Assembly: GCA_016785225.1 (NCBI GenBank)
Contig: JAFBJZ010000107.1
Span: 2,728,001-2,792,000, forward strand
Reading direction: 5' to 3'
Length of the DNA: 64,000 bases
Origin: Psettodes erumei
Taxonomy: Eukaryota > Chordata > Actinopteri > Pleuronectiformes > Psettodidae
Under the pieces are notes generated by a model, which searched no databases, was not told the origin of the DNA, and worked only from the letters and a program-made list of their open reading frames with translations. The stretch's first letter is position 1; every line of letters starts with the position of its first letter. Positions 14,601 to 27,930 of this stretch are shown here, piece after piece. The translations under genes were made by a program, and so were the position numbers.

Positions 14601-17253
14601 GATCGGCTTGTTGTAAATTAGCTGGGCCCAATCTAGGAGACTTTATTGTCACAGTGAGGTACTGCAGAGGCAGCCATCAATCTGTCAGTATGAATGTGGT
14701 GCAGTGATGACAAGGTAGCGGAAATGGGACGGGGTATGGATTGGGAAGAGGAGGCAGAAAGAGCAGAGACTTAGGCACACTTTGCTTTGAAGAGATCTGA
14801 GGAAAATGATACAGGAAGAAAAAAACTGCAGAAAAGGATAAAAGAAGCAAAAATATACTGAATGGGATGGGGATCAATACCAGAACATATCGAGGCATCT
14901 GCTGCACTCAGGGAGGGGATGGGAGGAAGGCAGAGCTTGGAGGAGTGATGTGTGGTGAAAAAAAAGCACGCACTTTGCCTCACCTCTCCAAGCCGCGACA
15001 GACGGGCTTTTTTGTTCGGAGAGGGGTCACAGTGATGTGCCGTCGCTGTCAAAACTCATACAATCAAAACACTAAAGAGCCATAAATATTTCAGGGCCAG
15101 TCGGCTCGCTCCATGTTTCCTCTCCACCTCTGCTGCGGCAGCTGACCCCTTGTCAGGGCTCCGGGGTGAAATAAGCTCGACAAACTAAACAGGGGAGACC
15201 CAGAGAAACAGAGAGGCGGCGTCTGGTATTCAGAAAGCTACAGAAAGTCATGAAGCGCAGTGTGAGGAAATTGTGCACTTTCCACAGAAGCAAGGTTGAG
15301 ATTACCTGTTGGCCATGTCAAGACACAGCTCTGTTATTTGTTGCTTTTCATTTTGTATGTCGCATGCAGTGACCTGGCATTTCCCATGTTCTCTGACCGC
15401 GGCCACAAATCTTTTAGATGATGTGTTTTTAAAGTCTGCTGGAGGCTCCCCACAAATCACTTCTCTAATATCCTTTAAGCCGGAGGCACAACAGTCGTAA
15501 AACGTCCGTGGCCAGTTAAGATTTCCTCGCAGGGCAATTTTACTCAAAAAGATTAAAGACTGTTACGCTCACAAAAGGTTTAATGCATAAAGTTAATGAC
15601 TTTTATGAGCTTTCATTTTGAGCATCCACTTTACTTTCTTGCAATGTTCAACTCATAAACTCCGATGCACATCATAAGTTACGTTTGGATGTTTGGCTTT
15701 TGAGTGCACAGATAAACCTAAAATTCAAGGTAGTGTCTGCTGTCAGACTCAAGCACATAAATGTTGATGTATATTAATTGGAAAAGAATTGGAAAACATG
15801 AACTTGATGCAGGCCTACTGTAGGCTACTGTGCTATACATCCATCCACCATTAGCTTTCCTCCGAAAGGAAGAGTTTGACAGTTCAGAGCCTCGTGATGA
15901 GAGGGTTGACACGTTCGTGTTCGTGTTGTGCTCCTTGCTGAAAGTGGTCAGATTTCAGTTTGAGATCATGATATTCTGGTCAACATGTCCCTGGAACAGG
16001 AAATAAATACTCCGGTATGTGAGAAAGGTCAGCCTCCTGTCTCTGTTATTATAGCATGACAGAGTAGCTCTCTCACACAACTCACGCATTACTCTGGCCT
16101 TGGTTACGCCATATTAATACACCATTGGGCAGAATATAGTAAGGACAAAGGTCCATATCCAGTTTCAACCTGGAGATGATTCGTCGCTGTGTCGTATGTT
16201 ACTGATACCCGGCGTTACAAGCCTCCGGAAATTTGTTGCAGGATGTTGGGAATAAGATTCCCATCAATGGCGTGGTACAGATGAAACCAAGCAGATCTGG
16301 TCAGCTATTAATGGACGGAGGGTGATTTCTGCAGTTCCAAACCTGTGGAAAATGAAGAGCAGAAGGTGGAACGGGAGGGGAAGGCATTTGGGTGATGTGA
16401 TCTGATCGCAGCACACCTGAGACCTGTGGTTTGGTGATAAACAGGGGGGGGGGGGGATTTTTCGATACAACGTAATATGTAACTGCGGCTTTCATTGCTT
16501 AGCAAAAACAAGGTCCTTGCAAAAGCGTGCTTTCATAATGATGGATATCTTATTGGAGCTATTAATCTCCCATGAAAAACGGTTCAAGGACCCTCATCAC
16601 ATCTGGGATTTAAACGTCTTAAATCTTTTATGGTGATCTCTTCAACATCTTTCGCTCAGTTTGTTGTGGGGTATTTTTTTTAAAGAGTTGTTTGTTTTTG
16701 GTTAATTGAGGCTGTGAACAATTTCACTGGCTATTATGCTGAATTTATGCAAATCTACGTGCTTCAGTACTGCATTTGCTCTTATTGCACCATTTATCAT
16801 GATGTAATTGTTTCAATGCGTTAAAGCAATGTGTGTCTTTCTTTTCAATCGTGGCTAAATGGTTTCAAAGTAGGCATTGAATTGACTTTGGAACAGGCTT
16901 AAATATCTTTCGATAAATCTGCATAAATAAGATTAATGTGTTCTGCTCTCATATCCATGAAAATATGGTCAAATTGCCAATTTGTTGCTCTTATCTTGAA
17001 AGGTATGTCTTCGGGCAGGAAAGAGAAAGACGAGAAGGGGAGTGGGGGAGAGTGGAGCGATCATTTTACTCCGAAGGGATGAACGATTTTCCTGTTATCC
17101 TCTAATCTTCAATTACTCAATATCCAGAACAATTCTGGCCCCAATAACTGATCCAATGGAAGCAGAGTTAAGAGTTAAGCAGGAACAGATGAGAGCCTTC
17201 CGGGCACATGTTGCTTATACTTCTGCAGGAGTGTGATGGCACTGGTGTGCATG

Positions 17254-17255
<2 letters not shown>

Positions 17256-17299
<44 letters not shown>
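17256..17299. repeat. (GT)n microsatellite
   Basis: A pure GT run of about 22 units in the intergenic stretch between the left-edge gene and plin3. Confidence 0.95.
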
Positions 17300-17302
<3 letters not shown>

Positions 17303-18589
17303 GCAGGGGTTGAAACTGCTCGGTCATTCATAAACACATCGAACAATGAGAGGGAAAGGAGCCATACAACTGTGGTCAAGAGGAGACATGCATGTTTACC
17401 GCCTCATGCTGTTTTGCCTCTCTCTCACAGCCCCAGTCCGTTGACGTCTGGATTTTAAACCTGACTAAAACAGAGCTACAGCAGATCCTATTCAACGAAT
17501 TTCTGATTGCAACATTAGAGGTAATCTGTTTCCTTTCTCTGGACCCTGGTGCAGGCATTTGGGAAAACACAAAGGGACGCATAATGAAAACTGTAATGGC
17601 TTGAATAATGAAAATCCTCTCCAAATGAAAAGGGAGTGTTAATAGAGTTGTAGCGATGATGAAAACACACAACATACCAGCAGGGGAAGTCGCAGTATTG
17701 GTTTAACGATGATAAAGCCCACAGCATTGTGTGAATTCCACATCAAGAACGCTTATGTGAAAATCACATCCCAGATGAGGCAATAAGAACATTAAGCAAA
17801 TGCAACTGTTGTCACAGTCTGTTCTCTTTTACCACCCATGCCCCCATTTTTCCAGGAGATTTTAAAATATTTAAACATTAAATATTAATATTTAATTTTA
17901 AAAAAAGACCCCGCTCTGGAGTTGTAGTGCATCTACAGTAAAAGAGATCTTAAGGATGTAAATGTGCATGGGTCTGGCTCAGCGTGGGTGAGGCTACTGA
18001 AAAAAAAAAAAGTTGACTTAATGGGTAAAGACTGCCCTCTCAGGGTTTACTATGTCAATTGCAGTTATCATGGTTGTCTGATTTTCCAAACATACTAGTC
18101 GATAAGGAAATAGCCACATTGACATCCAGGATTGTGTCTGATTCAATGGCAGCTAATTAGTTATTGTTTTGTATGCACATTTATTGACTGGTTTTTAACA
18201 CAAGTGTAACGTAGTTGGGATTGAGTCTGAGGACATTTGAAGAGTTTCTTAAAGTACCTGTCAGCAGCTATAAATTCCCAGTACAGCATTCATGAACACA
18301 TGAGTGCATGAACACTTACTAAATGATCAGCAACACAGGATATAATATGACTGTTTGAACAAGCCCATACAGTGTTTACCATACGCTTAATTCTCAAGTT
18401 GGCATGTAATGCACTCCAGCATACAAATGACCAACGGAGGGGGTTTGGTGGCAGCAGAAAAATGTTTCTATGAATGACACCAGCGTTCACGTTTGTCGAC
18501 AGTCAAAGTTTTCCACTCCAGTCTACATTTTAGTGCATTTCCCCACACTGAACTATTAACCGAGGCGCGCATGGAATTTTTTTTTTTTT

Positions 18590-19002
18590 ATGGAGGGGTG
18601 GTGACTGAAAGACTAAGTCCACTGTTATGTCACACTGTAAGCAGGGTAGTGGGCATAATGTCACTAAACAAAGATGTCCTGCTGTAATATGTGTCACTAC
18701 AGATGTCCGTGACATGTACAGATGGATTGCAGAAGTCGCCATTTCCAATCAATTTTGTTGTGTGTTACTCAGTTTGAGGTACTGGGTTGCACTGGGTGCA
18801 GTGCCCCTCAGACGGCTTCTGGAGGTTTTATAGGCCTGAGCTAATATTGCCTGTTTCAGTCAGAGGCTCAGCTAAAGGGCTGCATAACAGGCAGTTTGAG
18901 ATAAATACAAGGACTTTTTTTGAACTGCTAATCATGCAAATCCACTTGAGCGAACAGAATGAAAATAAAGTGCTGGAAATGAGCATAATAGGTCCACTTT
19001 AA
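18590..19002 (+). repeat. probable dispersed repeat (MITE/SINE-like)
   Basis: The segment ends in wording I recognise from many teleost loci: a run of the type GCATAATAGGTCCACTTTA (around 18983-19001), preceded by a block about TTTTTTTGAACTGC and AATCATGCAAATCC. No coding capacity is visible. Family assignment needs a repeat library; the recognition is from memory of repeated fish sequence. Confidence 0.4.
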
Positions 19003-19262
19003 GAGGCCAGGATGGAGCGTAGTTCAATTGCCTTACTTACTCTATTCAAAAAATTTTAAACTGATCAAATGTTTTGCATATAAAATATTACCTGAAAAAT
19101 CTCAAGAAAGCAAAGAAATCTAGTCGGGTACCAAGAACATTTGCCTCTGAAATGAAGTTGCCTAAAAACTATAAAGTTGCATTAAATATAATAACTGAGC
19201 TGAACTGAACTGTTACATATTAAATTCATCCAGTACAATCTTTGAATTCATCACATTATGAA

Positions 19263-19606
19263 CCAGAAAGCACTCTGAGAGTGCAGACCTGCACCAAGGT
19301 TGAACATTTCCCCAAAAACCAGATGCGTATCTGGATCAGGACCAATTTGGGATATTTTCCTGACAGCACTCTGAGATAGTGCCTTTCCCCAGATGTCAAA
19401 CTGGAGACCTGCTGCTCAGGAGCTTAAGTCCATGGGGTTATGAGCCCCAACCATATGGCTATCGGGTCGCAATGCTCATCTGAAATCTTTATGCAGTTAT
19501 GGAGAAATGGCTCCATATCTAGGGGAACAAATCCTCCATTGCTTTTCTTGTAATCATGCAAACAAGCAAATAAAGAGACCAAACACCTTGGCAGAAGTGA
19601 TATTAT
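19263..19606 (+). repeat. probable dispersed repeat
   Basis: It contains an internal near-duplication of the motif AGCACTCTGAGA (about 19269 and 19364) and ends with CTTGGCAGAAGTGATA (about 19589-19604) after an ATCATGCAAACAAGCAAATAA block. This ending resembles the tail of a repeat common in teleost genomes. No open frame of note. It lies just upstream of the plin3 promoter. Confidence 0.4.
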
Positions 19607-19755
19607 CAGTCTATCTAGGAAATAAGGGCCTAATAAGCAAGGCTAGACCACAGCGGTAAGAACTGAGGTAAACTAAACGCGCGTACCTGTGTTAGAACGT
19701 GTGCTTTATGACAATGTATTTACACATGCTTGAAGCCGCGGCTGTCACTTCTGCG

Positions 19756-19949
19756 CAGTGATTGGTTAAAAGTTTCACAGGACGGTCCAAGGCCCCGCCC
19801 AGCCCCGCCCCCCCGGCCCAGCCCGCTGTTGCAGCTGCACGGCCCTGTGGAGGGACAGGGGGCTTTTTGTCGGAGGCTGGACCGGCTCATTGACCAGAGT
19901 TAACACTGCGGGTCACGGCGGGACAGAGGGACGACAGGCTGCCAGTGAG
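19756..19949 (+). promoter_or_regulatory. plin3: plin3 promoter and leader exon
   Basis: An inverted CCAAT box (ATTGG at about 19761-19765) is followed by GC boxes (CCCCGCCC at about 19793-19800 and again at about 19803-19812) and then a CpG-rich segment. A good donor, GTGAG|GTCAGT, ends a likely untranslated first exon at 19949. The next acceptor in the right place is the one in front of the plin3 ATG at 22273, so the leader intron would be about 2.3 kb. The transcription start is probably between 19850 and 19900 but is not marked by a TATA box. Confidence 0.55.
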
Positions 19950-19999
19950 GTCAGTGCCCGATGTGACAGCTGGGCCTTGTTTTTCTTTACACCAGTCTT

Positions 20000-22272
20000 C
20001 CGTTTGTTAAAGTTAGCCAAGAGCGACCCGCTCCTAAACTGACGGTACTTCCCTTTCACGACCGGGCAAACGCGCTGATGTTGACGCGCGGGGGCAGAGG
20101 TCGGTTGTAGGTTCGGAAAGACCGAGGGAGAAAAAGCTTGTCTGTTTGTCCAAATAACGCTGGCGGTTAGTCATCGTTTCATGCCCGGGCGTGAAGTTCA
20201 TCAGCCACAGAGTGGAGGACGTGACAACTGCTGTGCGGTAAACGTCAGATGAAGCGCCCTCCTCAGGCTCTGCGGCTACAGTGGGGCAACACTGGGCCGA
20301 ACCCCGGTGGAGATTAACCGCATTCAAAGTATCCAGTATTTCGTTCGTATGAGAGACTATTATCATTATTAATTCCCTTTTCTTGGGAACCCTTGGATCT
20401 GGGTCGACTCTACTTTAGATAAAGCTGAAGTATAAAAGAACCCATCTCTTCTCTGGTTAATTTACTCTGTATCTCTTGAGCCCACCGACGAGTACTGATC
20501 TCTCTTTTGTTTCAACCCTGATACTGTTCCCAAGGACAAGTGTCACTTGGTTAATTAATCGTTTAATCGTTTCCTCGAGATATACCAGCTCAGCACAGCT
20601 TTTCCTTTTGCTGAAAGGACATGATCAGCAGTGTGAGGATGTGACAAATATTCTCGCAGCCGAGTAGGAAGATGACAGATTGTCTTTTTATGAATGCTTT
20701 GCTGAATTCACTTGTCGGTGAGACGATGGTATCTGAAAGTCTAAGACCACTTGCTAGTGTTGCTTAACAGCCATGCTCATAATAATGCGTGTACTGTGTC
20801 TGAAAATAATCTCAGGTCCGTCTCGATCTTGATATCAGGAGCACACAGTGTCAGACTTTGCTTCGTAATAAAGCTGCTGGAGATCTAATCAGCTGCCCCT
20901 CAGAAATGTTGCTCAACAGAGCTGTTGCAACAAGTGTGATCATCAAAGCTGTCGCAACAAAATGAAATTTGCCACCACGCCGCGCCCAGAGAGTTCTTCT
21001 GGAACTGAAGAGGTCATGAAAACTTCAGAGAGAGTATTCGATTCGCTGTGGCATCTAAAAGAATGTGCGAAATGAACAAACAGTAGATCTACATCAAGGT
21101 CAGATCGCGAGCGGGGACCCGAGTGCGTTTTGTGCGACAGGAGGCCTCTGTTTCACCATCAAGCGGGCGGACGCGTATGCCCGATCTGCCCGAGCATTTC
21201 CCCTTCGGCGGGCTCCAGCCGGCTGGATGGCGCCACTGTGCGTTCCCCCTCCAGTGCCATCGCAGAGCTCGCGTCCTTCTTCCACTCATTTGCCCCCTAC
21301 ATCAGACGGAGCATGTCCAATGCTTGTTAACAGCACCGTAGCAAAGACAGGTTGGAATCAGGAGTCCACGTCCGCCACTGTGGACCATCTGGTAGAAAAC
21401 AGACAGATGCTGCCCACATGCTGGAGGCTCCAGATGGAGACGGGGGAGATGGTGGTGGTGGATGGAGGGGGGGTTCTCATTTGATGATGTTAAACAGTAT
21501 ATCAATATTTTGACACGTTACACTGAAACTAAGAGCAGTTTAATGGACTGAAAGCAAATCAAGTTTGTAATAGGGCTGTTTTTACTGAAAGCAACATTTC
21601 AGTTGAGTAATTCCTTTAGCCTCCTTTTCATTTAAAGCGATGTTGTACACTAATGGAAGCGCAGCGTAGCTTTGCGTTTCGCTCCATTTTGCCCGCACGC
21701 TTTCGCGAGAGCCTGTCACCAATCGGTCTCCGGCGCTGGTGCCCCGCGGGTTCACGGCTCTCAGCGGGAATTTCCCCTTCGACCCACCTGTGTAGCCCCA
21801 GACGTCTTTCTCGTAGTTCTCTTTAGTTCGTCGTTTCTGCCTTCACAAGCCACTGTTGTTTCAAGGTTGATGTAGCCACTGATTCCTTTTTGTGAACAAC
21901 AAGAAAAGCTATGGAAAGCAAGACAAAAAATAAAAATTCCAAGTGTATCATTATCTAATTTTTGTCTCCAAACTGACACGGGGACTTGAAATGTTCGCTT
22001 GGCTGCACTGTTTTCTTTTTCTAAGTGCAGTTTCTTCCTCATTGCATCAGTGTTGACGAATGAATTTAACATGGCTGAGCTGCCTCTCTGCCTGACAGAC
22101 AGGCAGGCAGCGGTTCTTCTCCACAAATTCACGAGGCACTGCTTCTGTGCGCGATCAAGTGAACCAGCCACTTAAACAAAGAATATCAGAGGGCGAGACG
22201 CCTTTCATCAGCGCGCGTGCCGAGCTGTGTGAGGGTGAATCTGTGTTTTCTGCCGCTCTGTATTCTGTGTCA
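20000..22272 (+). other. plin3 leader intron
   Basis: Between the inferred leader exon donor (19949) and the acceptor before the plin3 ATG (22272). It contains a GC-rich patch at about 21100-21340 that is open in several frames. One of these frames contains a CxxC and a CPIC motif, but it has no matching splice sites and no family resemblance. The rest is ordinary intronic sequence. Confidence 0.5.
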
Positions 22273-22294
22273 GAGTTTGAGTCCAGCGGTCGCG

Positions 22295-25200
22295 ATGGCA
22301 GACAGCGGGAAGACTAATGAGAGTGGAGCTGCGGCGGCAGAGCCGGCTAATGGAGACCAGCAGGTGAGGAGCGCTGCGACCCGAAATGACACCTATTACA
22401 AAACTGAGGCCTGTTTTTGAAATAAATTGGCGCGTCGAATAAAAACATTTCGATAAGCTACTGCAGGGGAATCAATCATTGCCCCTTACAGAACACATGG
22501 ACTCTTTCATAGAAACAGGAATATCATGTCCTTTCATTGACAGTAATGGTTGTTGGGTTTTTGTTTTGTCCCCCCCACCAGAACGTTGTTTCCCGAGTGA
22601 GCAACCTGCCCCTGGTCAGCTCAGCCTGTGAGGCGGTTTCCAGCGCCTACAGTAACACCAAAGACAACGTGCCCTTGCTGAAGGGAGTGATGGATGTGGC
22701 GGAGAGCGGGGCCCGAACCCTGGGAGCGGCCGCCACCGTCGGGTCCAAGCCTCTTTTGGACATTATAGAACCGCAGCGTAGGTTCCCCCGCTCTGAGAGC
22801 CATGATGTAATATGTGTGCAACGACGGCATGGAAATGCACTGTGAAAGAGCGTCAGGTCCCCGTGTTACCTCTGGGCTGGAGTGCAGCGTAAGAATAAAA
22901 ATAGGCTCCCCTCCTCCGAGAGCAGAATTTGCAGGTTGTTTAGTCGAGTGTCAGAAATCAGTAACGGCCCTTTCACTTCCCTCTTTACAGTAAACACAAA
23001 AACTGTTTAATGACTGTTTTTTGCTATTTGGCGCTTCGCTCGCTCTCCGATACATCTGCCGGAGGATTGCTGTTACATGAAATTGTGTGTTGTGCCCTCG
23101 TTTCAGTTGCCACGGTGAATGAGTATGCCTTGAGAGGACTGGAAAAGATGGAAGAGAAGCTGCCCATTCTTCACCAGCCAGCCGACCAGGTCAGGCAGAA
23201 AGCCCAGCTGCCACAGTGTCGGCAAAGACTACATTTTATACCCTCTCCTGCATAGGCTGCTGTTGCTGATGCACCCCCCCCCTCCCTTTTTTACTGTGCA
23301 TTTGGATGAATTCATTATGATGTCATAAATGTAATACTAACTAATGTATCAAAACATAATGTATCCTTTGATGCAGCATGTGGTCATGGTACAAGTGGAT
23401 AAAACAGGAAGTAACAGACCCCATAATCTCCTTCTGATGCGGGTGATCCCGGCATTATCTCTTCATCCATGGCACATTGCTCTGTGGTCTCTCAGGTGGT
23501 GTCCAACACAGTGGGCGTGGTTTATCAGTCAGTGGCGGGTGCCAAAGATGCTGTGGTGGGCGCTGTGATGGGTGGCGTCGAGCGGACCCGGGCGGCAGTC
23601 AGCGGGGGTATCAGCACCGTCATGGGCACCAGGATGGGCCAGATGGTCAGCAGCGGGATGGGCCTGGCCCTCGGCCGATCCGAGGACTGGGTCGAACAGA
23701 ACCTGCCGGTCACAGAGAGAGAGCTGGGTCAGTAGCTGTCCTACATGTTGAAAACCTCGTCTGTCCTTAAGATCCAGGGGAGGGGACAGGCCCACGTGTC
23801 TCCTGGTGAGGTATAGACAAGGTGTGTTTTGACAGTCGGTTAAAATGACATTGGCTGCAGTTAATAAACGAGGAGTGGCCGTTTCTTCGAGTTTTTATCA
23901 CAGGTGATCGTAAACAAGCAGATACTCATAAGTGAACAGGACAATAAAGTGAATGAGCCATTCAGTTTTTGTTTTTGACCGCACCAAGCTGAGATGTTCT
24001 CGTATTTCCTTTTGCAGATTTTTTAATCAAAAGCAATACACGCTGTTTTTGTCCCCTTGATCATAATTGAAACCTTAGAGCCGTTTCATTTCAGTGCTTC
24101 TCTTATTCCGATATAAGCAAAACTTTTTTTTTCAATAAATTAACAAAAGAACTTTCGAGCTACATTCAGTTGTTGTATAATGTCGGTCCTCGAATTTGCA
24201 GCCCCATCAGTCAAAGTGGGTGTGATTCCAACCCTGTGTTTTACGTTTTATTGATTGGGTTGTTTTTGTTATTGTTTAGCTTTGAAACACAATTCGTACC
24301 TTTTGCTATATTTGACACAAACAGAAGTGAAGAGCCACTTCGTCCTTGTTCCTTAAATTGCATTTCGGGTGCTGCTCCATCACTTTAATCAGAGTTTTGG
24401 CCCTCTTTTTTCATTTTATGTTACTCTTTCACATTTGCAAAAAAAAACTAAAAAAAAAAGTATTTTACAGTGGCCCCATGTTGCCATATGAAAAGTAGAT
24501 GACAGTGGTATCCCAGCTACTTTCAGTTAAGTCTCAATAATGCTCCAGTTTTGTTTTTAAGGGGACGATTGAAACGCTTCAGTAATTATCCTTTTACTCC
24601 TCTGAGCTTAATTGAATACGTTATAAAGCGTAATCATCCAAACTGTAACTGGCATTACTGCAGTTGACTTGAAATTGATTTATTCCATAATTAATATGTG
24701 TGAATGATTGCATTAGCATGATTTGCCATTAGCCATGAGAGACAGTAGCCAGCGCTCCATCTTCCCTTTATTGATCCGCAGATCGGACGGGAAATTTAAT
24801 GAGACTGTCCAAATAAATTACACTGTAAAGGCAAGACAAGGTGATGTGGCGAGACGGGGGTGGTCACGGGTCTGAACACGTTAATGGTTTATGCTATTCA
24901 TAGGGAGGGAGGGAGGGAGGACATTCCTTCTGTTGACTTGGCCCGTGAAGCACCTCCGCTTTCCAACGCTCACAGCTTTGACACCTGCTCCGGTGATGTC
25001 ACGTTATCATGACCACTGGCCATAGCCCGATATATAGCAGTTCTGTGGTATACGACAGATACGTAGATATGAAAAAGGACTCGACCGCAGCTGTGATTGG
25101 CAGCGGCAGCGCAGCAGCCTTGAGGGCAGCACTCGGGGGTGGGGGTGGATTTGTTCAGTGGTTACTGTGGCAAAGGCCCACGGGCTTGCCAAAGTAGCTT

Positions 25201-27015
25201 TTGACAGAGGCGCACACAGAGACAACGTTACTCTGTGTATGTCTCAACGTCCACTGCCTGATGGCTGCAGGGAGTGAAGTGACTCTCTGTCCTTCTTGTG
25301 TCTCCTGAGCAGATGTGCTTTAACGCCGTCAGTTGCACCAGCAGGAGCAGAGAGGGGGAACTAGCTGAACAGGCCCACTTGCCCTTGTCACACAGAATGT
25401 ACACACTGAATTTCCTCCCTGTTTAAATTACAGTTAAAACTAAAAAACAAAAGTAGAGCTCACAATTTACGGATATATTGTGTCCCCCTTAAGAGAGCTG
25501 TATATAACATACATTGCTGTCATCACACCTGCCTGCTCAAACCTAAATATTTAATGCCATGTTTAAAATTCCAGATACCCTGCCACATAAAGCATTTCTT
25601 AACAATTTCCCCTTACAGCCGCTGTGGCTGAACGTGCCGCCAGCGAAGTGACGACTCCGTCGGACAGCCCCAGCTACTTCGTCCGCTTGGGGAAGCTCTC
25701 TGCCAAGGTACGGGAGCGAGCCCTCCAACTGTCCCTAGTCCGTGCCCAGCACGCCAGGGATGCTACCTACGCTGCAGTGGCTCAGATTACCAGTACTCTG
25801 GACCTGCTGGAGAGCGCCCGTACCGGCCTGGGTACCGCCAGTAACCAGATCGGAGGAGCGTCAGAGCAGCTGCTGCAGCGCTGGGCAGAGTGGAAGCAGA
25901 CGCAGGCTGGAGCTGGACAGACCGAGTCGGAACCAGATGGGACCAAAGAGGAATCTGAGGTCAGGGCTGAAGCAACTGGGAATAGACAAATGGTTCCTAA
26001 CTTGCATTTACAATGCATGTACCGCACGATTGCAGCATGTGCAGTCTAAAGTGAAGTGGAACACGACATGAACAAAAGAAAGAAAACCATCTCAGCAACA
26101 AAGCGGTCTTAAAGAGTGACTATGTATTTTAATGCCCCTACTAAATGTTGTGGGATTGGAGTAACGTCTTATCATAACAGTCAATTCTCATTCACTTTGA
26201 TTTTTTTTATTTCACGTTTCTGTTCACAGGGGCTGGAATGGCGGGCCCTCTCCATGGTGCACGGTCTAAGTGACCAGCTGCGGTCGGCGTGCTCTGGTGT
26301 GGTTTCGAGTGCTCAGGGTCTGCCAGGTGCAGTCCAGGACCAGCTGACCAGCGCAAAGCGATCGGCTGAAGAACTGCACTCCTCTCTGGGGAGCACCAGC
26401 GCTCTCACACCCCTCCTTCTGGAGCGGAGCCGTCACCACCTGACCCAAGTACTAATTGTGCTCCACCGTCTTGTTTTTTATTATTATTTTGCTGCGCTAG
26501 CTCAGTTAAATAAAGCTCCATGGTTCACCCTTGTTTTTTCAGTACTATTATCCATCACAGTTTTCCCATCCATTATCTTTTAATTGGTGCTTAAATAATA
26601 CCTGTTGAGTCTTAATGAACGGGAATTACAGCAAACTCTTTCTTAATTTACATGAACAAACATCCAATCTCAGGGGTATCTGCTCATTCACTCACCTTTA
26701 TGAAACTAGGACAGTCAAGCTTACGATGTGTATAACAATGCACACAACCACAACCTCAATATTTCACACCCACAATAAAGCTTACCATACTTTTTAGGTC
26801 ACATATTTGTTTTGATTGCACATATGGTTAAGAAACTGTGTTGAAAGTAATACTTCTCATGTACTTGTTCCCAGGTTCAACAGTCTTTGGATGGCGTCAT
26901 GGAGTATCTACTAAACAACACGCCACTCAACTGGCTGGTGGGACCTTTTGCACCTCAGATCACGGAAAAGGCCGGGGAGGATGTGGCCACGGAACAGGGC
27001 GGTCCAAACAACTAA
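22295..27015 (+). CDS. plin3: perilipin-3-like lipid droplet protein
   Basis: Coats cytosolic lipid droplets and shuttles between cytosol and droplet surface. Coding exons: 22295-22363, 22582-22777, 23107-23189, 23496-23727, 25619-25959, 26230-26448, 26875-27015. All introns are GT-AG with matching phases; product 426 aa (human PLIN3 434). The N-terminal PAT domain covers about residues 24-116 ([16 protein letters not shown]). Residues about 117-190 are the 11-mer amphipathic repeat region ending in [13 protein letters not shown] helical-bundle region follows ([10 protein letters not shown] near 215), closing with NWLVGPFAP near 399-407 and ITEKAGED. The start ATG follows a strong acceptor at 22272. 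The C-terminal FAPQITEKA and the neighbouring abhd17a favour plin3 over plin2, whose tail differs; teleost plin6 is less likely. Polyadenylation signal at 27562. Confidence 0.93.
23728..25618 (+). other. plin3 largest coding-region intron
   Basis: A GT-AG intron (phase 1) between the 11-mer repeat exon and the helical-bundle exon. It contains a (GGGA)n piece near 24902-24920 and otherwise nothing that I can assign. Stop codons interrupt all frames at ordinary spacing. Confidence 0.75.
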
Positions 27016-27561
27016 ACTTCAATACCCTAAGTTAATAATCAATGTGGGGACAGGAGACTGATGTTAACTGTCCACGGATCATTTCAAAAATACAGTTCGA
27101 GCTGCTTGCTTAAATGAAAGATGATTATGTTCCTGTGATCATAATTTTCTCACGATTCACCACATTTGAACTTTCCAGTTAATGACACTAGATGTTTGTT
27201 AGTAGAATTCAAATACAGCTGAAAGCACTGACCTGAAGCCTTAGAAAATGTATACATTTCTGCACTTTATTATTTATGCTGGAAAATGATAAAAGCATGA
27301 TCTACGTCTGTGCCCATACTGCTGATTGAAAAACTTTTGCTAGTGCCTTAAAAGAATTAAAGCATTCCAGGAACTAAGCCAATTTTTAGTGCCAAAGCCA
27401 GGGCTCCTAGGTTCCCTTAAAATAGGACACATCCTGAATGCCGTGTATTGTTCGTGGTGCTTTTCATTTGTTTTTAGATATACAGTTATAATTTCAGTGT
27501 TTATGTGTGTACACCTTGATGTGCTAATGAAAGCAGCCAACGAACTGTCAGTGAACTCATC

Positions 27562-27567
27562 AATAAA
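27562..27567 (+). terminator. plin3: plin3 polyadenylation signal
   Basis: Canonical AATAAA, about 550 bases after the plin3 stop codon, followed by GT-rich sequence at about 27605-27675 that suits a downstream element. Only about 300 bases separate it from the zfand5 promoter, so the two genes are tightly packed head to tail. Confidence 0.7.
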
Positions 27568-27712
27568 CGACGTGTCACCCATGAACACAAGAATAAGAAT
27601 GAGAATTTGGTGTTGAGGTGTTTTTGATGTTATGTGCGGGGGAGTGGAGGGTGGTGGTGGTGGTGGGGGGGGGGGGTAGTACTTGTCAGGCCGTCTGTAT
27701 CGGTGCTGGGGA

Positions 27713-27930
27713 TGACGTCATGGTCGTTGTTTCGAATGTCGGGAGCTAGCGCTGGGTAGGAGGCCGCGCGCTGTGCTGGGGACACAACTGGTACACATCT
27801 GGAGCCCAGGGTCGTCGACAGCCCCCGGTACATTGAATCACAGGTACCGTTTTCACCCCAGACCGCTACGGCAGACTCCCGCCGCGTGGAGTGGATTTAA
27901 AAGCAGCTAGGACGCTGTCGGGTAGCGCAC
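27713..27930 (+). promoter_or_regulatory. zfand5: zfand5 promoter with full CRE and TATA-like box
   Basis: A complete palindromic cAMP-response element, TGACGTCA, lies at 27713-27720. A TATA-like TTTAAAAG lies at 27896-27903, so transcription should begin near 27925-27935, followed by an untranslated leader. The DNA is CpG-rich. The leader's donor is uncertain. The acceptor that precedes the ATG is at 29026, after a long pyrimidine tract, with an alternative at 28988. Confidence 0.55.

Larger units (their letters stand above)
9430..19740. other. gene-free intergenic stretch
   Basis: No exon with matching splice sites, phase and recognisable protein was found on either strand. The part from about 9540 to 10760 is AT-rich with many TAAT-type homeodomain-like cores (for example near 9720-9745, 10210-10225 and 10330-10345), a composition seen in conserved enhancers, though conservation cannot be judged here. 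(GT)n tracts lie at about 11149-11172 and 17256-17299, and probable dispersed repeats at about 11400-11560, 18590-19002 and 19263-19606. Short open frames are scattered and look random. Confidence 0.55.

Noticed and set aside
21065..21484. 139-codon plus-strand open frame in the plin3 leader intron
   Set aside because: Overlaps other open frames in the same GC-rich patch; no domain, no acceptor or donor that fits the plin3 phase.
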